Positions 39,554-48,011 of a DNA stretch of 64,000 bases are shown here, one piece after another. Position numbers and translations under genes: made by a program. Source of the DNA: Pelomonas sp047654785. Its GTDB lineage: Bacteria; Pseudomonadota; Gammaproteobacteria; Burkholderiales; Burkholderiaceae_C. Where the stretch lies: NCBI RefSeq assembly GCF_047654785.1, contig NZ_JASGKQ010000002.1:248001-312000 (forward strand), given 5' to 3'. Position 1 is the first letter of the stretch; each line of letters begins with the position of its first letter. The notes below the pieces were generated by a model. The model saw only the letters and a program-made list of their open reading frames with translations, made no database searches and was not told where the DNA came from.

Positions 39554-40176
39554 GGCCCGCGCTCGAAGCGGCGGCCGTGCAACTCGGCCTCGACCTCTCA
39601 CCTTCGCAGATCGCCCAGTTGCTCGCCTATCTGGCCCTGCTGCAAAAGTGGAACAAGGTCTACAACCTGACCGCCGTGCGCGATCCGGCGCAGATGCTGA
39701 GCCACCACCTGATCGACAGCCTGTCCGTCATCGCGCCGCTGCTGCGCCACGGTGCGCCGGCCAGGCTGATGGACGTCGGCGCGGGCGGCGGCCTGCCCGG
39801 CGTCGTCATCGCGGTCTGCTGCCCCGGCACCGACGTGAGCTGCGTCGATGCCGTCGCCAAGAAGGCCACCTTCATCCAGCAGGTCGCAGCCGAGCTGAAG
39901 CTGCCCAACCTGCACGGCCTCCACAGCCGGGTGGAACAGCTGAAGGCCGAACCCTTCGGCGTCATCACCTCTCGCGCCTTCGCGTCGCTGGCCGACTTCA
40001 CCGTCCTCACCCGCCAGCACCTCGCGCCGGATGCCGTCTGGATGGCGATGAAGGGCCAGCACCCGGCCGACGAAATCGCCGCGCTGCCGGCCGACGTGGA
40101 CGTGTTTCACGTGGAACAACTCGCGGTGCCGGGCCTGGACGCGCAGCGCTGCCTCGTCTGGATGCGCCTCGCTTAA
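39550..40176 (+). CDS. rsmG: 16S rRNA (guanine-527-N7)-methyltransferase
   Basis: 208 aa. SAM-dependent methyltransferase acting on G527 of 16S rRNA. WNKVYNLTAVRDP, the SAM motif MDVGAGGGLPGVV and TSRAFASLADF identify GidB/RsmG. Overlaps mnmG by 4 bp (ATGA). It holds a third parS-like site near its 3' end. Confidence 0.97.
   Translation: MRPALEAAAVQLGLDLSPSQIAQLLAYLALLQKWNKVYNLTAVRDPAQMLSHHLIDSLSVIAPLLRHGAPARLMDVGAGGGLPGVVIAVCCPGTDVSCVDAVAKKATFIQQVAAELKLPNLHGLHSRVEQLKAEPFGVITSRAFASLADFTVLTRQHLAPDAVWMAMKGQHPADEIAALPADVDVFHVEQLAVPGLDAQRCLVWMRLA
40103..40118. promoter_or_regulatory. parS-like ParB-binding site 3 (inside rsmG)
   Basis: TGTTTCACGTGGAACA, 15 of 16 bases of the parS consensus (A to G at position 12). 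It encodes V-F-H-V-E. Confidence 0.8.
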
Positions 40177-40207
40177 ACTGGCCGCCCCTCCCTCTGTCGC
40201 CCACCCC

Positions 40208-40822
40208 ATGTTCGGCGTAGCTGACTATGGCGCCTTCGTCGCCGCCATCGTGCTCTTCCTGGCCATCCCCGGCCCCGGCAACCTGGCGCTGATCACCTCC
40301 ACCGGCAAGGGCGGCATCGCGGGCGGGCTGGCGGCCACGCTGGGCATCATCGCCGGCGACCAGGTGCTGCTGTGGCTGGCCGTGGCCGGCGTCGCCGCGC
40401 TGCTGGCCGCCTACCCGGCCGCCTTCCATGCGGTGCAGTGGGCGGGCGCGGCCTATCTCGCCTGGCTGGGCTGGCGCATGCTGAGGGCCCGGCCCGGCCA
40501 GGGGCCGGCGCTGGACATCCGGCCGGGCCACTACTTCCGGCAGGCAGCGCTGATCACGCTGCTCAACCCCAAGGCCATCGTGTTCTACATGGCCTTCTTC
40601 CCGCTGTTCGTCGACCCGGCGCGGCACCAGGGTGCCACCACCTTTGCCGCGATGGCCGCCACCATCGCCGCGCTCACTTTTGCCTACGGCCTCGTGGCCG
40701 TGCTGCTGACCCACCTGCTGGCCGCCCAACTGCGCGCCCGCCCCTGGATCGCGCAAGCGCTGAACCGCGTGGCCGGCGTCTGCCTGCTCGGGTTCGGCAT
40801 CCGACTGGCCCTGTCCCGCTAG
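40208..40822 (+). CDS. LysE/RhtB-family amino-acid exporter
   Basis: 204 aa, about six membrane helices. The N-terminal IPGPGNLALITSTGKGG and the middle LLNPKAIVFYMAFFPLFVDP are typical of LysE exporters of amino acids. It sits between rsmG (31 bp) and parA (12 bp) in the same direction. Confidence 0.93.
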   Translation: MFGVADYGAFVAAIVLFLAIPGPGNLALITSTGKGGIAGGLAATLGIIAGDQVLLWLAVAGVAALLAAYPAAFHAVQWAGAAYLAWLGWRMLRARPGQGPALDIRPGHYFRQAALITLLNPKAIVFYMAFFPLFVDPARHQGATTFAAMAATIAALTFAYGLVAVLLTHLLAAQLRARPWIAQALNRVAGVCLLGFGIRLALSR

Positions 40823-40834
40823 CCCCGGTAGAAG

Positions 40835-41611
40835 ATGACTGCGAAGATTTTCTGCATCGCCAACCAGAAGGGCGGCGTCGGCAAGACCACCACCACCGTC
40901 AACCTCGCCGCCGGGCTGGCGCAGATCGGCCAGCGCGTGCTCGTCGTCGACCTGGACCCGCAGGGCAACGCGACGATGGGCTCCGGCATCGACAAGCGCA
41001 CGCTGGAGACGACGGTCTACGACGTGCTGCTGGAGTCTGCCTCCATCGCCGAGGCCCGCATCCGCAGCGACAAGGCCGGCTACGACGTGCTGGGCGCCAA
41101 CCGCGAACTGGCCGGCGCCGAGGTGGAGCTGGTCGAGCTGGAGCGCCGCGAGGCCCGGCTGAAGGCGGCGCTGGCCGACGCCGCGCGGGACTACGACTTC
41201 GTGCTGATCGACTGCCCGCCCTCGCTGTCGATGCTGACGCTCAACGGCCTGTGCAGCGCGCACGGCGTCATCGTGCCGATGCAGTGCGAGTACTTCGCGC
41301 TGGAGGGGCTGACCGACCTGGTCAACACCATCAAGCAGATCCACGCCAACCTGAACCCCGAGCTGCAGATCATCGGCCTGCTGCGCGTCATGTTCGATCC
41401 GCGCATCACGCTGCAGCAGCAGGTCAGCGAGCAGCTGAAGGCGCACTTCGGCGACAAGGTGTTCAACACCGTCATCCCGCGCAATGTGCGGCTGGCCGAG
41501 GCGCCCAGCTACGGCCTGCCGGGCGTCGTGTTCGACCCCGGCGCCAAGGGCGCGGTGGCCTTCGTGGACTTCGCCAAGGAAATGGTGCAGCGCATCGCGA
41601 CGATGCGCTGA
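40835..41611 (+). CDS. parA: chromosome-partitioning ATPase ParA/Soj
   Basis: 258 aa. Deviant Walker A KGGVGKTT at 12-19, Walker A' VVDLDPQGNATMG and Walker B-like FVLIDCPPSL. A short N-terminus without HTH marks a chromosomal Soj-type ParA. It moves ParB-bound origins on the nucleoid. Partner parB lies 4 kb downstream rather than next to it. Three parS-like sites lie within 2 kb upstream. Confidence 0.96.
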   Translation: MTAKIFCIANQKGGVGKTTTTVNLAAGLAQIGQRVLVVDLDPQGNATMGSGIDKRTLETTVYDVLLESASIAEARIRSDKAGYDVLGANRELAGAEVELVELERREARLKAALADAARDYDFVLIDCPPSLSMLTLNGLCSAHGVIVPMQCEYFALEGLTDLVNTIKQIHANLNPELQIIGLLRVMFDPRITLQQQVSEQLKAHFGDKVFNTVIPRNVRLAEAPSYGLPGVVFDPGAKGAVAFVDFAKEMVQRIATMR

Positions 41612-41616
41612 TCCCC

Positions 41617-42363
41617 ATGCCGGACACCCTCCCCCTGCGCGCCGAACTCGCCGGCCTGGACGCCAGCGCGCCGCCCCAGGAAGCCGCCATCGACGGCTGG
41701 CTGCTGCGCCTGTCGCCCGGCAAGGCCAAGCGCTCGCGCTGCATCAACGCGCTGCGCCAGGGCACGCTGCCGCTGGACGAGCTGCTCGCCCGCTGCCAGC
41801 GCGCCTACGCCGCCGCCGGCTTGCCGCTGGCCGTGCGCATCACGCCCTGGAGCCAGCCCGCCGACCTGGACCAGCGGCTGGCGGCCAAGGGCTGGGGCGC
41901 CTTCGACCCGGCCGACGTGCTGGTGCTGCCCCGCCTCCACCCCGACCCCGCGCCGGCCGCGCTGCAGCCGCTGGCGGCGGCCGCCTACGCCGCGCGGGTC
42001 GGCGCGCTGCGCGGCTCGTCGGCGGCGGCCGTCGCCGCGCACGCGGAACGCCTCGCCAGCGCCCCGGCCGCCTACCAGGGCTTCGCGCTGAACGACGCCG
42101 GCGGCCGGCTGCTGGCCTGCGGGCAGATCGTCGTCGCGGCCGGCCTCGTGGGCCTGTACGACATCGCCTCGGCCGTCCCGCGCCAGGGCCACGGCGAGCG
42201 GCTGTGCCGCGCGCTGCTGGCCCTCGCCCACGCCCAGGGCGCGCGCCAGGCCTACCTGCAGGTCGGCAGCGGCAACGACGCGGCGCAGCGCCTGTACCGG
42301 CGCCTGGGCTTCGTGTTCGCCTACCGCTACCACTACCGCAGCCCCGAGGCCGAGCTGGCGTGA
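41617..42363 (+). CDS. GNAT-family N-acetyltransferase
   Basis: 248 aa. The C-terminal half holds the acetyl-CoA fold: GLYDIASAVPRQGHGERLCRALL (motif A, R-x-x-G-x-G-x-x-L form) and VGSGNDAAQRLYRRLGFVF. The N-terminal half (LPLRAELAGLDASAPPQEAAIDGWLLRL) is a diverged GNAT-like region. Substrate unknown. The start is 5 bp after parA's stop, so it is part of the parA transcript. Confidence 0.88.
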   Translation: MPDTLPLRAELAGLDASAPPQEAAIDGWLLRLSPGKAKRSRCINALRQGTLPLDELLARCQRAYAAAGLPLAVRITPWSQPADLDQRLAAKGWGAFDPADVLVLPRLHPDPAPAALQPLAAAAYAARVGALRGSSAAAVAAHAERLASAPAAYQGFALNDAGGRLLACGQIVVAAGLVGLYDIASAVPRQGHGERLCRALLALAHAQGARQAYLQVGSGNDAAQRLYRRLGFVFAYRYHYRSPEAELA

Positions 42364-42506
42364 CGTTGCGCCGCCGGCATCGACTTGCACTATGAACTCA
42401 GCATGAGTCAATAGCTTCAGGCAATGGTCAACTTGCGCCGAATCAAATAGGCAGCCGGGCCGTCCCTCCTTAGGATGCGTGCTCCAAGCCCTCCCAGGAG
42501 ACTGCC

Positions 42507-44030
42507 ATGACCAAGCCCACCTGCCCCGTGACGCACCTGACCACCGACTTCGGTGCGCCCGTCTCCACCAACCGCGACAGCCTCACCGCCGGCCCGCGTG
42601 GCCCGCTGCTGGCGCAGGACGTGTGGCTCAACGAGAAGCTTGCCAACTTCGTGCGCGAGGTCATCCCCGAGCGGCGCATGCACGCCAAGGGCTCGGGCGC
42701 CTTCGGCACCTTCACGGTGACGAAGGACATCACGAAATACACCCGCGCCAGGATCTTCAGCCAGGTCGGCAAGCAGACCGAGATGTTCGCCCGCTTCACC
42801 ACCGTGGCCGGCGAGCGCGGCGCGGCGGACGCCGAGCGCGACATCCGCGGCTTCGCGCTGAAGTTCTATACCGAGGAGGGCAACTGGGACATGGTGGGCA
42901 ACAACACCCCCGTGTTCTTCATCCGCGACCCGCGCCAGTTCCCCGACCTGAACAAGGCCGTCAAGCGCGACCCGCGCACCAACCTGCGCAGCGCCGGCAG
43001 CAACTGGGACTACTGGACGCTGATCCCCGAGGCCCTGCACCAGGTCACCATCGTCATGAGCGACCGCGGCATCCCCGCCAGCTACCGCCACATGCACGGC
43101 TTCGGCTCGCACACCTACAGTTTCTGGAACGACGCGGGCGAGCGCTTCTGGGTCAAGTTCCACTTCCGCACCCAGCAGGGCATCAAGAACCTGACCGACG
43201 CCGAGGCCGAGGCCCTGGTCGGCAAGGACCGCGAAAGCCACCAGCGCGACCTGTTCGACGCCATCGCGCGCGGCGACTTCCCGAAGTGGACGATGTACGT
43301 GCAGGTCATGCCCGAGCTGGACGCCGAGAAGGTGCCCTACCACCCCTTCGACCTGACCAAGGTCTGGCCGCACGCCGACTACCCGCTGATCGAGGTCGGC
43401 GAGTTCGAGCTGAACCGCAACCCCGAGAACTTCTTCGCCGACGTGGAACAGAGCGCCTTCTCGCCGAGCAACCTCGTGCCCGGCATCGGCGTCAGCCCCG
43501 ACCGCATGCTGCAGGCCCGGCTCTTCAACTACGCCGACGCGCAGCGCTACCGCCTGGGCGTGAACCACCACCAGATCCCGGTCAACGCCGCGCGCTGCCC
43601 GGTGCACAGCAACCACCGCGACGGCCAGGGCCGCGTCGATGGCAACTACGGCGGCCTGCCGCACTACGAGCCCAACAGCTTCGGCCAGTGGCAGGCCCAG
43701 CCCCAGGCCACCGAGCCGCCGCTGCGCCTGAGCGGCGACGCGAAGCACTGGAGCTTCCACGAGGACGACAGCCGCTACTTCGAGCAGCCGCGCAAGCTCT
43801 TCCAGCTGATGACGCCGGCGCAGCAGCAGGCGCTGTTCGACAACACCGGCCGCGCGATGGGCGACGCGCCGGAGTTCGTCAAGTTCCGCCACATCCGCAA
43901 CTGCCACGCGGCCGACCCGGCCTATGGCGCGGGCGTGGCCAAGGCGCTCGGGCTGGACCTGGCCAAGGCGCTGGCATCCAAGAAAAAAGACCCGATGAAC
44001 GGCAGCCCGCTGGTGCCGCTGCCCGCCTGA
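42507..44030 (+). CDS. katA: haem catalase (clade 3 type)
   Basis: 507 aa. Breaks down hydrogen peroxide. Catalytic His59 in MHAKGSGAFGTF, Asn in VGNNTPVFFIRD (132/133), haem-ligand Tyr342 in RLFNYADAQRYRLG. Length fits small-subunit catalases. CCCAGGAGACTGCC precedes the ATG. No signal peptide. OxyR control is likely from family knowledge, but I could not find a convincing site in the 143 bp upstream. The gene interrupts the parA-parB arrangement. Confidence 0.96.
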   Translation: MTKPTCPVTHLTTDFGAPVSTNRDSLTAGPRGPLLAQDVWLNEKLANFVREVIPERRMHAKGSGAFGTFTVTKDITKYTRARIFSQVGKQTEMFARFTTVAGERGAADAERDIRGFALKFYTEEGNWDMVGNNTPVFFIRDPRQFPDLNKAVKRDPRTNLRSAGSNWDYWTLIPEALHQVTIVMSDRGIPASYRHMHGFGSHTYSFWNDAGERFWVKFHFRTQQGIKNLTDAEAEALVGKDRESHQRDLFDAIARGDFPKWTMYVQVMPELDAEKVPYHPFDLTKVWPHADYPLIEVGEFELNRNPENFFADVEQSAFSPSNLVPGIGVSPDRMLQARLFNYADAQRYRLGVNHHQIPVNAARCPVHSNHRDGQGRVDGNYGGLPHYEPNSFGQWQAQPQATEPPLRLSGDAKHWSFHEDDSRYFEQPRKLFQLMTPAQQQALFDNTGRAMGDAPEFVKFRHIRNCHAADPAYGAGVAKALGLDLAKALASKKKDPMNGSPLVPLPA

Positions 44031-44049
44031 CCGACGGGCCTGGGGCGGC

Positions 44050-44997
44050 TCAGGCCAGCCCCAGCGCCTCGTCCAGGCCCAGGTGAACGTTCATCGCCTG
44101 CACCGCCGCGCCGCTGGCGCCCTTGCCGAGGTTGTCCAGCCGGCTCAGCAGCAGCACCTGGGTGTCGGACGCGAACACGAAGAGATCGACGCGGTTGGTG
44201 TCGTTGCAGGCCTGCACGTCGAAGAAGCCGGCCTCCAGCGTCGCCGCGTCGCGCAGCGGCATCACGCGGATGAAGCGCTCGCCGTCGTAGTGCGCGGCCA
44301 GCGCCGCATGGACCTGCTCCGGCGTCGTGCCGGCGCTGAACTGGCTCAGGTGCAGCGGCACGCTGACCGCCAGGCCCTTGTAGAAGCTCGCCACCACCGG
44401 CATGAACACCGGCGGCAGCGCCAGGCCGGTGTGGGCCATCATCTCCGGCAGGTGCTTGTGCCTCAGGCCCAGGCCATAGGGGCGCGGCGCGGCCAGGTGG
44501 GCCGGCAACGGCTGCTGCTGGTACTCGGCGATCATGGCCTTGCCGCCGCCCGAATAGCCGGTGATGGACGTGGCGCTGACCGCCGCGTCACGCGGCAGCA
44601 GCCCGGCGTCCACCAGCGGGCGCACGGCCAGGATGAAGGCGCTGGCATGGCAGCCCGGGTTGGCGATGCGCTTGCCGGCCTGGATGGCGCCGCGCTGGCC
44701 CCGGGCCAGCTCCGGCAGGCCGAACACCCAGCCCGGCGCCGTGCGGTGCGCGGTGCTCGCATCGATCAGGCAGGTGCGGGGGTTGTTGACCATGAACGCG
44801 GCCTCGCGCGAGGCCGTGTCGGGCAGGCACAGAAAGGCCACGTCGGCCGCGTTCAGCAGGCGCGCGCGCTCGGCCGGGTCCTTGCGCTTGTCGGCGTCGA
44901 TCTTCAGCACCTCGACATCGGCGCGGGCCGCGAGGTACTCGTGAATCCGCAGGCCCGTCGTGCCCTCTTGCCCATCGACAAATACCTTGAACGCCAT
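44050..44997 (-). CDS. argC: N-acetyl-gamma-glutamyl-phosphate reductase, short type
   Basis: 315 aa. NADPH-dependent reduction in arginine synthesis. VFVDGQEGTTGLRIHEYL is the nucleotide-binding start. The active-site Cys116 is in IANPGCHASAF, and TSITGYSGGGK follows. This is the short (type 2) ArgC of about 310 aa. It is convergent with katA (19 bp) and divergent from the RBBP9 hydrolase (47 bp). No other arg genes are nearby. Confidence 0.95.
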   Translation of the reverse strand: MAFKVFVDGQEGTTGLRIHEYLAARADVEVLKIDADKRKDPAERARLLNAADVAFLCLPDTASREAAFMVNNPRTCLIDASTAHRTAPGWVFGLPELARGQRGAIQAGKRIANPGCHASAFILAVRPLVDAGLLPRDAAVSATSITGYSGGGKAMIAEYQQQPLPAHLAAPRPYGLGLRHKHLPEMMAHTGLALPPVFMPVVASFYKGLAVSVPLHLSQFSAGTTPEQVHAALAAHYDGERFIRVMPLRDAATLEAGFFDVQACNDTNRVDLFVFASDTQVLLLSRLDNLGKGASGAAVQAMNVHLGLDEALGLA

Positions 44998-45044
44998 GCT
45001 CGCTGCTCCGCTGAAAATCCAGCCGCGCAGCTTAAGGGCAAACC

Positions 45045-45584
45045 ATGAATCCATCCCGCATCCTGCTTCTCCCCGGCTGGCAGAACTCCGGCCCCGACCA
45101 CTGGCAGAGCCGCTGGGAGCGGCTGCACGGTGACGAGCGCGTCGAGCAGCACGACTGGCACTGGCCCCGGCGCGGCGACTGGATGGCGCGGCTGGACGAG
45201 GTGCTGCTGCAGGACGACCGGCCGGCCCTGCTGGTCGCGCATTCGCTGGGCTGCCAGCTGGTCGCCAGCTGGGCCGAACACTCGCGGCACACGGCGCGCG
45301 TGCAGGGCGCGCTGCTCGTCGCGCCGCCCGACACCGAGCGCGACGACGCGCCACCGCAACTGCACAACTGGCGCCCCATCCGCCGCGGCCGCCTGCCCTT
45401 CGCCAGCATCGCCGTCATCAGCAGCGACGACCCCTACGGCGCCGCCGAGCGCAGCGCGCAGATGGCGGCGGACTGGGGCAGCCGCGTCGTCATGGCCGGG
45501 CCGCGCGGGCACCTGAACGCCGAGTCCGGCCTGGGCGACTGGCCCGAGGGCCGGGCGCTGCTGCACGGCCTGAAAGACAATTGA
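45045..45584 (+). CDS. RBBP9/YdeN-family serine hydrolase
   Basis: 179 aa. Small alpha/beta-hydrolase with LLLPGWQNSGPDHWQSRWE, nucleophile Ser in VAHSLGCQL, Asp in SSDDPYG and His in GHLNAESGLGDW. Substrate unknown. It is 5 bp before parB, and in relatives such a gene is often found beside parAB, so it may be a retained part of that operon. Confidence 0.9.
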   Translation: MNPSRILLLPGWQNSGPDHWQSRWERLHGDERVEQHDWHWPRRGDWMARLDEVLLQDDRPALLVAHSLGCQLVASWAEHSRHTARVQGALLVAPPDTERDDAPPQLHNWRPIRRGRLPFASIAVISSDDPYGAAERSAQMAADWGSRVVMAGPRGHLNAESGLGDWPEGRALLHGLKDN

Positions 45585-45589
45585 GCGCT

Positions 45590-46480
45590 ATGGCGACCAA
45601 AAAACCCAAGGGCCTCGGCCTCGGCCTCGAAGCCCTGCTCGGCCCCAAAGTCAGCGACACCCCGGCCCCCGAGCGCGACGGCGCGCCCGGCACGCTGAAG
45701 CTCGAACAGATGCAGACCGGCAAGTACCAGCCGCGCACCCGCATGGACGAGGGCTCGCTGTACGAGCTGGCCGAATCCATCAAGAGCCAGGGCATCATGC
45801 AACCCATCCTTGTTCGCCCGCTGGGCGAGCCGGGCCGCTATGAAATCATCGCCGGCGAACGCCGCTTCCGCGCCGCCAAGCTCGCCGGCCTGCGCGAGGT
45901 GCCGGTGCTGGTGAAGGCGGTGCCGGACGAATCGGCCGCCGCGATGGCGCTGATCGAGAACATCCAGCGCGAAGACCTGAACCCGCTCGAAGAGGCGCAG
46001 GGCCTGAAGCGATTGACCGACGAGTTCGGCCTGACGCACGAGCAGGCCGCGCAGGCCGTGGGCCGCTCGCGCAGCGCCGCCAGCAACCTGCTGCGCCTGC
46101 TGAACCTGGCCACGCCGGTGCAGAACATGCTGATGGCCGGCGACCTCGACATGGGCCATGCGCGCGCGCTGCTGCCGCTGGACGGCGCGTCGCAGATCAC
46201 GACGGCCAGCGAGATCGCCGCGAAGAAGCTCAGCGTGCGCGAGGCCGAGAAGCTGGTCGCCAAGGCCCAGGGCGCCGCGCGCCAGGCGCCGCTGCTGCGC
46301 GTGAAGGGCGACAAGAGCCGCGACGTGCTGCGGCTCGAAGAGGAACTGGCCGACGCGCTCGGCGCCACCGTCGAGGTGCGCGTGAAGAAGCACACCAAGC
46401 GCGGCGGCCAGAGCGGCGAGCTGGCCATCCACTTCGACTCGCTGGACGCCCTCTCGGGCCTGCTCGACAAGCTGCGCTGA
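45590..46480 (+). CDS. parB: chromosome-partitioning protein ParB/Spo0J
   Basis: 296 aa. N-terminal KKPKGLGLGLEALLG, the ParB CTPase/clamp motif GERRFRAA at 89-96, ENIQREDLNPLEEAQ, the HTH (LTHEQAAQAVGRSRSAASNL) that reads parS, and a C-terminal dimerisation region. Uses the parS-like sites in mnmG/rsmG. Start at ATG 45590; a TTG at 45581 is in frame. Ends 19 bp from the converging halogenase gene. Confidence 0.96.
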   Translation: MATKKPKGLGLGLEALLGPKVSDTPAPERDGAPGTLKLEQMQTGKYQPRTRMDEGSLYELAESIKSQGIMQPILVRPLGEPGRYEIIAGERRFRAAKLAGLREVPVLVKAVPDESAAAMALIENIQREDLNPLEEAQGLKRLTDEFGLTHEQAAQAVGRSRSAASNLLRLLNLATPVQNMLMAGDLDMGHARALLPLDGASQITTASEIAAKKLSVREAEKLVAKAQGAARQAPLLRVKGDKSRDVLRLEEELADALGATVEVRVKKHTKRGGQSGELAIHFDSLDALSGLLDKLR

Positions 46481-46499
46481 CGCGGCCCGGAACCCGTTC

Positions 46500-48011
46500 T
46501 CAGCCCGGCGGCCGGTGCGGCGCGCACAGCCGCTCCACATAGCCCTGGTGCGCCGGCAGCCGCGCCACCTGCTGCGCCACCTGCTGCTGCAGGCGGGCGA
46601 GGAACTGGCCCAGCTCGGCGTCGCCCATCAGGTCGGCCGCCGGGTGGTGGGCGGCGGGCGTCAGGCCCTGGCCCATCATCACCTGCACCCAGGAGTTCTC
46701 GGCGAACAGCTCGTCCAGCGGGCGGAACACCCGGCCCGTCTCGGCGAACAGCTGGATGCGGCGGCGCAGCGTCTCGGGCACCGCCATCGCCCGCGCATTG
46801 CGCCACAGCGCGGAGTCGTCGCGCTGGGTCACGTGGTAGTGCAGGATGATGAAGTCGCGCACATGCTCGACGTCGGCGCCCATCTGGCGGTTGAACTCGT
46901 CCGCGTCCACCGGCCGCACGCCGCCGGCCGGGAACATCTGCGCCAGCCGGATGGCCGCGCGCTGGATCAGGTAGATGCTGGTCGACTCCAGCGGCTCCAG
47001 GAAGCCGCTGGACAGGCCGATGGCGACGCAGTTGCCGACCCAGGCCTTCTCGCGCCGGCCCGGCCGGAAGCGCAGCACGCGCGGCGCGGCCAGCAGCTCG
47101 CCCTCGACGTGGCGCGCCAGCACCTCGGGCGCGTCGGCGTCGCTCATCTCGCGGCTGCTGTAGACCAACCCGTTGCCGACGCGGTGCTGCAGCGGGATGC
47201 GCCACTGCCAGCCGAACGGGTGCGCGGTGACGTCGACATAGGGGCTGGCCTCGCGCACCGAGCGGGTCTGCACGGCCACCGCGCGGTCGCAGGGCAGCCA
47301 GTGGCTCCAGTCCTCGTAGCCCACGCCCAGCGTCTCGCCCAGCAGCAGCGCGCGGAAGCCCGTGCAGTCCACGAACAGGTCGCCCTCGATGCGCGCGCCG
47401 TTCTCCAGCTGCAGCGCGGTGATGGGGCCGCCCTCGCCGCCGCGGTGGACGGCGGCGATCTTGCCCTCGATGCGCTGCACGCCCCAGCCCTCGGCCAGCC
47501 CGCGCAGGTAGCGCGCGTAGCGGGTCGCGTCGAGGTGGTAGGCGTAGTTCAGCGCGCCGTCCGGCAGGTGCGCGAAGCGGTTCTGCAGCGCGGCCGTCGT
47601 CTCCGGGCTGTAGGCGCCGTAGGGCTGGGCCAGGCCGCGCGCCATGCCCTTGAGCCAGAAGTGCTGGAAGCCCGCGCTCCAGTGGTCGCGCCCGGTCGTG
47701 CCGAAGCCGTGGAAGTACTGCTCGCCCGGCCGCTTCCAGCCGTCGAAGCGGATGCCGAGCTTGAAGACGGCCTGCGTCGCGGCCATGAACTCGGCCTCGT
47801 CCAGGCCCAGCAGCTCGTGGAACAGCCGCATCGACGGGATGGTCGCCTCGCCGACGCCGACGGTGCCGATCTCGTCGGACTCGACGAGCTGCAGCGCCAG
47901 GCGCTTGCCGAGCAGCTTGCCCAGCAGCGCGGCCGTCATCCAGCCGGCGGTGCCGCCGCCGGCGATGACGACGCGGCGCACGGGTGGCAGGGGTTCAGCG
48001 GAGGGGTTCAT
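46500..48011 (-). CDS. flavin-dependent tryptophan-halogenase-like enzyme
   Basis: 503 aa. FAD-dependent halogenase fold: GGGTAGW at 18-24, GVGEATIPSM at 52-61, Lys84 in FKLGIRFDGW where these enzymes carry the catalytic lysine, W268-Q-W-R-I-P273 (the halogenase WxWxIP motif) and Glu342 in FLEPLESTSIYLIQ. All signature residues are present, so it is probably active. No secondary-metabolite genes are near. It is the last gene of SapC-cupin-halogenase behind a TonB receptor in a sugar locus, a setting known for this enzyme group in xanthomonads and Caulobacter. The natural substrate is unknown to me. Overlaps the cupin gene by 4 bp. Confidence 0.92.
   Translation of the reverse strand: MNPSAEPLPPVRRVVIAGGGTAGWMTAALLGKLLGKRLALQLVESDEIGTVGVGEATIPSMRLFHELLGLDEAEFMAATQAVFKLGIRFDGWKRPGEQYFHGFGTTGRDHWSAGFQHFWLKGMARGLAQPYGAYSPETTAALQNRFAHLPDGALNYAYHLDATRYARYLRGLAEGWGVQRIEGKIAAVHRGGEGGPITALQLENGARIEGDLFVDCTGFRALLLGETLGVGYEDWSHWLPCDRAVAVQTRSVREASPYVDVTAHPFGWQWRIPLQHRVGNGLVYSSREMSDADAPEVLARHVEGELLAAPRVLRFRPGRREKAWVGNCVAIGLSSGFLEPLESTSIYLIQRAAIRLAQMFPAGGVRPVDADEFNRQMGADVEHVRDFIILHYHVTQRDDSALWRNARAMAVPETLRRRIQLFAETGRVFRPLDELFAENSWVQVMMGQGLTPAAHHPAADLMGDAELGQFLARLQQQVAQQVARLPAHQGYVERLCAPHRPPG

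Noticed and set aside
42379..42425. Possible OxyR site before katA (CTAT and AATAG motifs)
   Set aside because: The two halves do not keep the ATAG-N7-CTAT spacing; the best alignment matches about 7-8 of 10 key positions in only one unit.
42364..45044. katA-argC as a mobile insertion between parA and parB
   Set aside because: No transposase, terminal repeats or target duplication, and composition equals that of its neighbours.
46500..48011. Halogenase as part of an antibiotic cluster
   Set aside because: No NRPS, PKS, RiPP precursor or tailoring genes within reach; the neighbours are partition and sugar-uptake genes.
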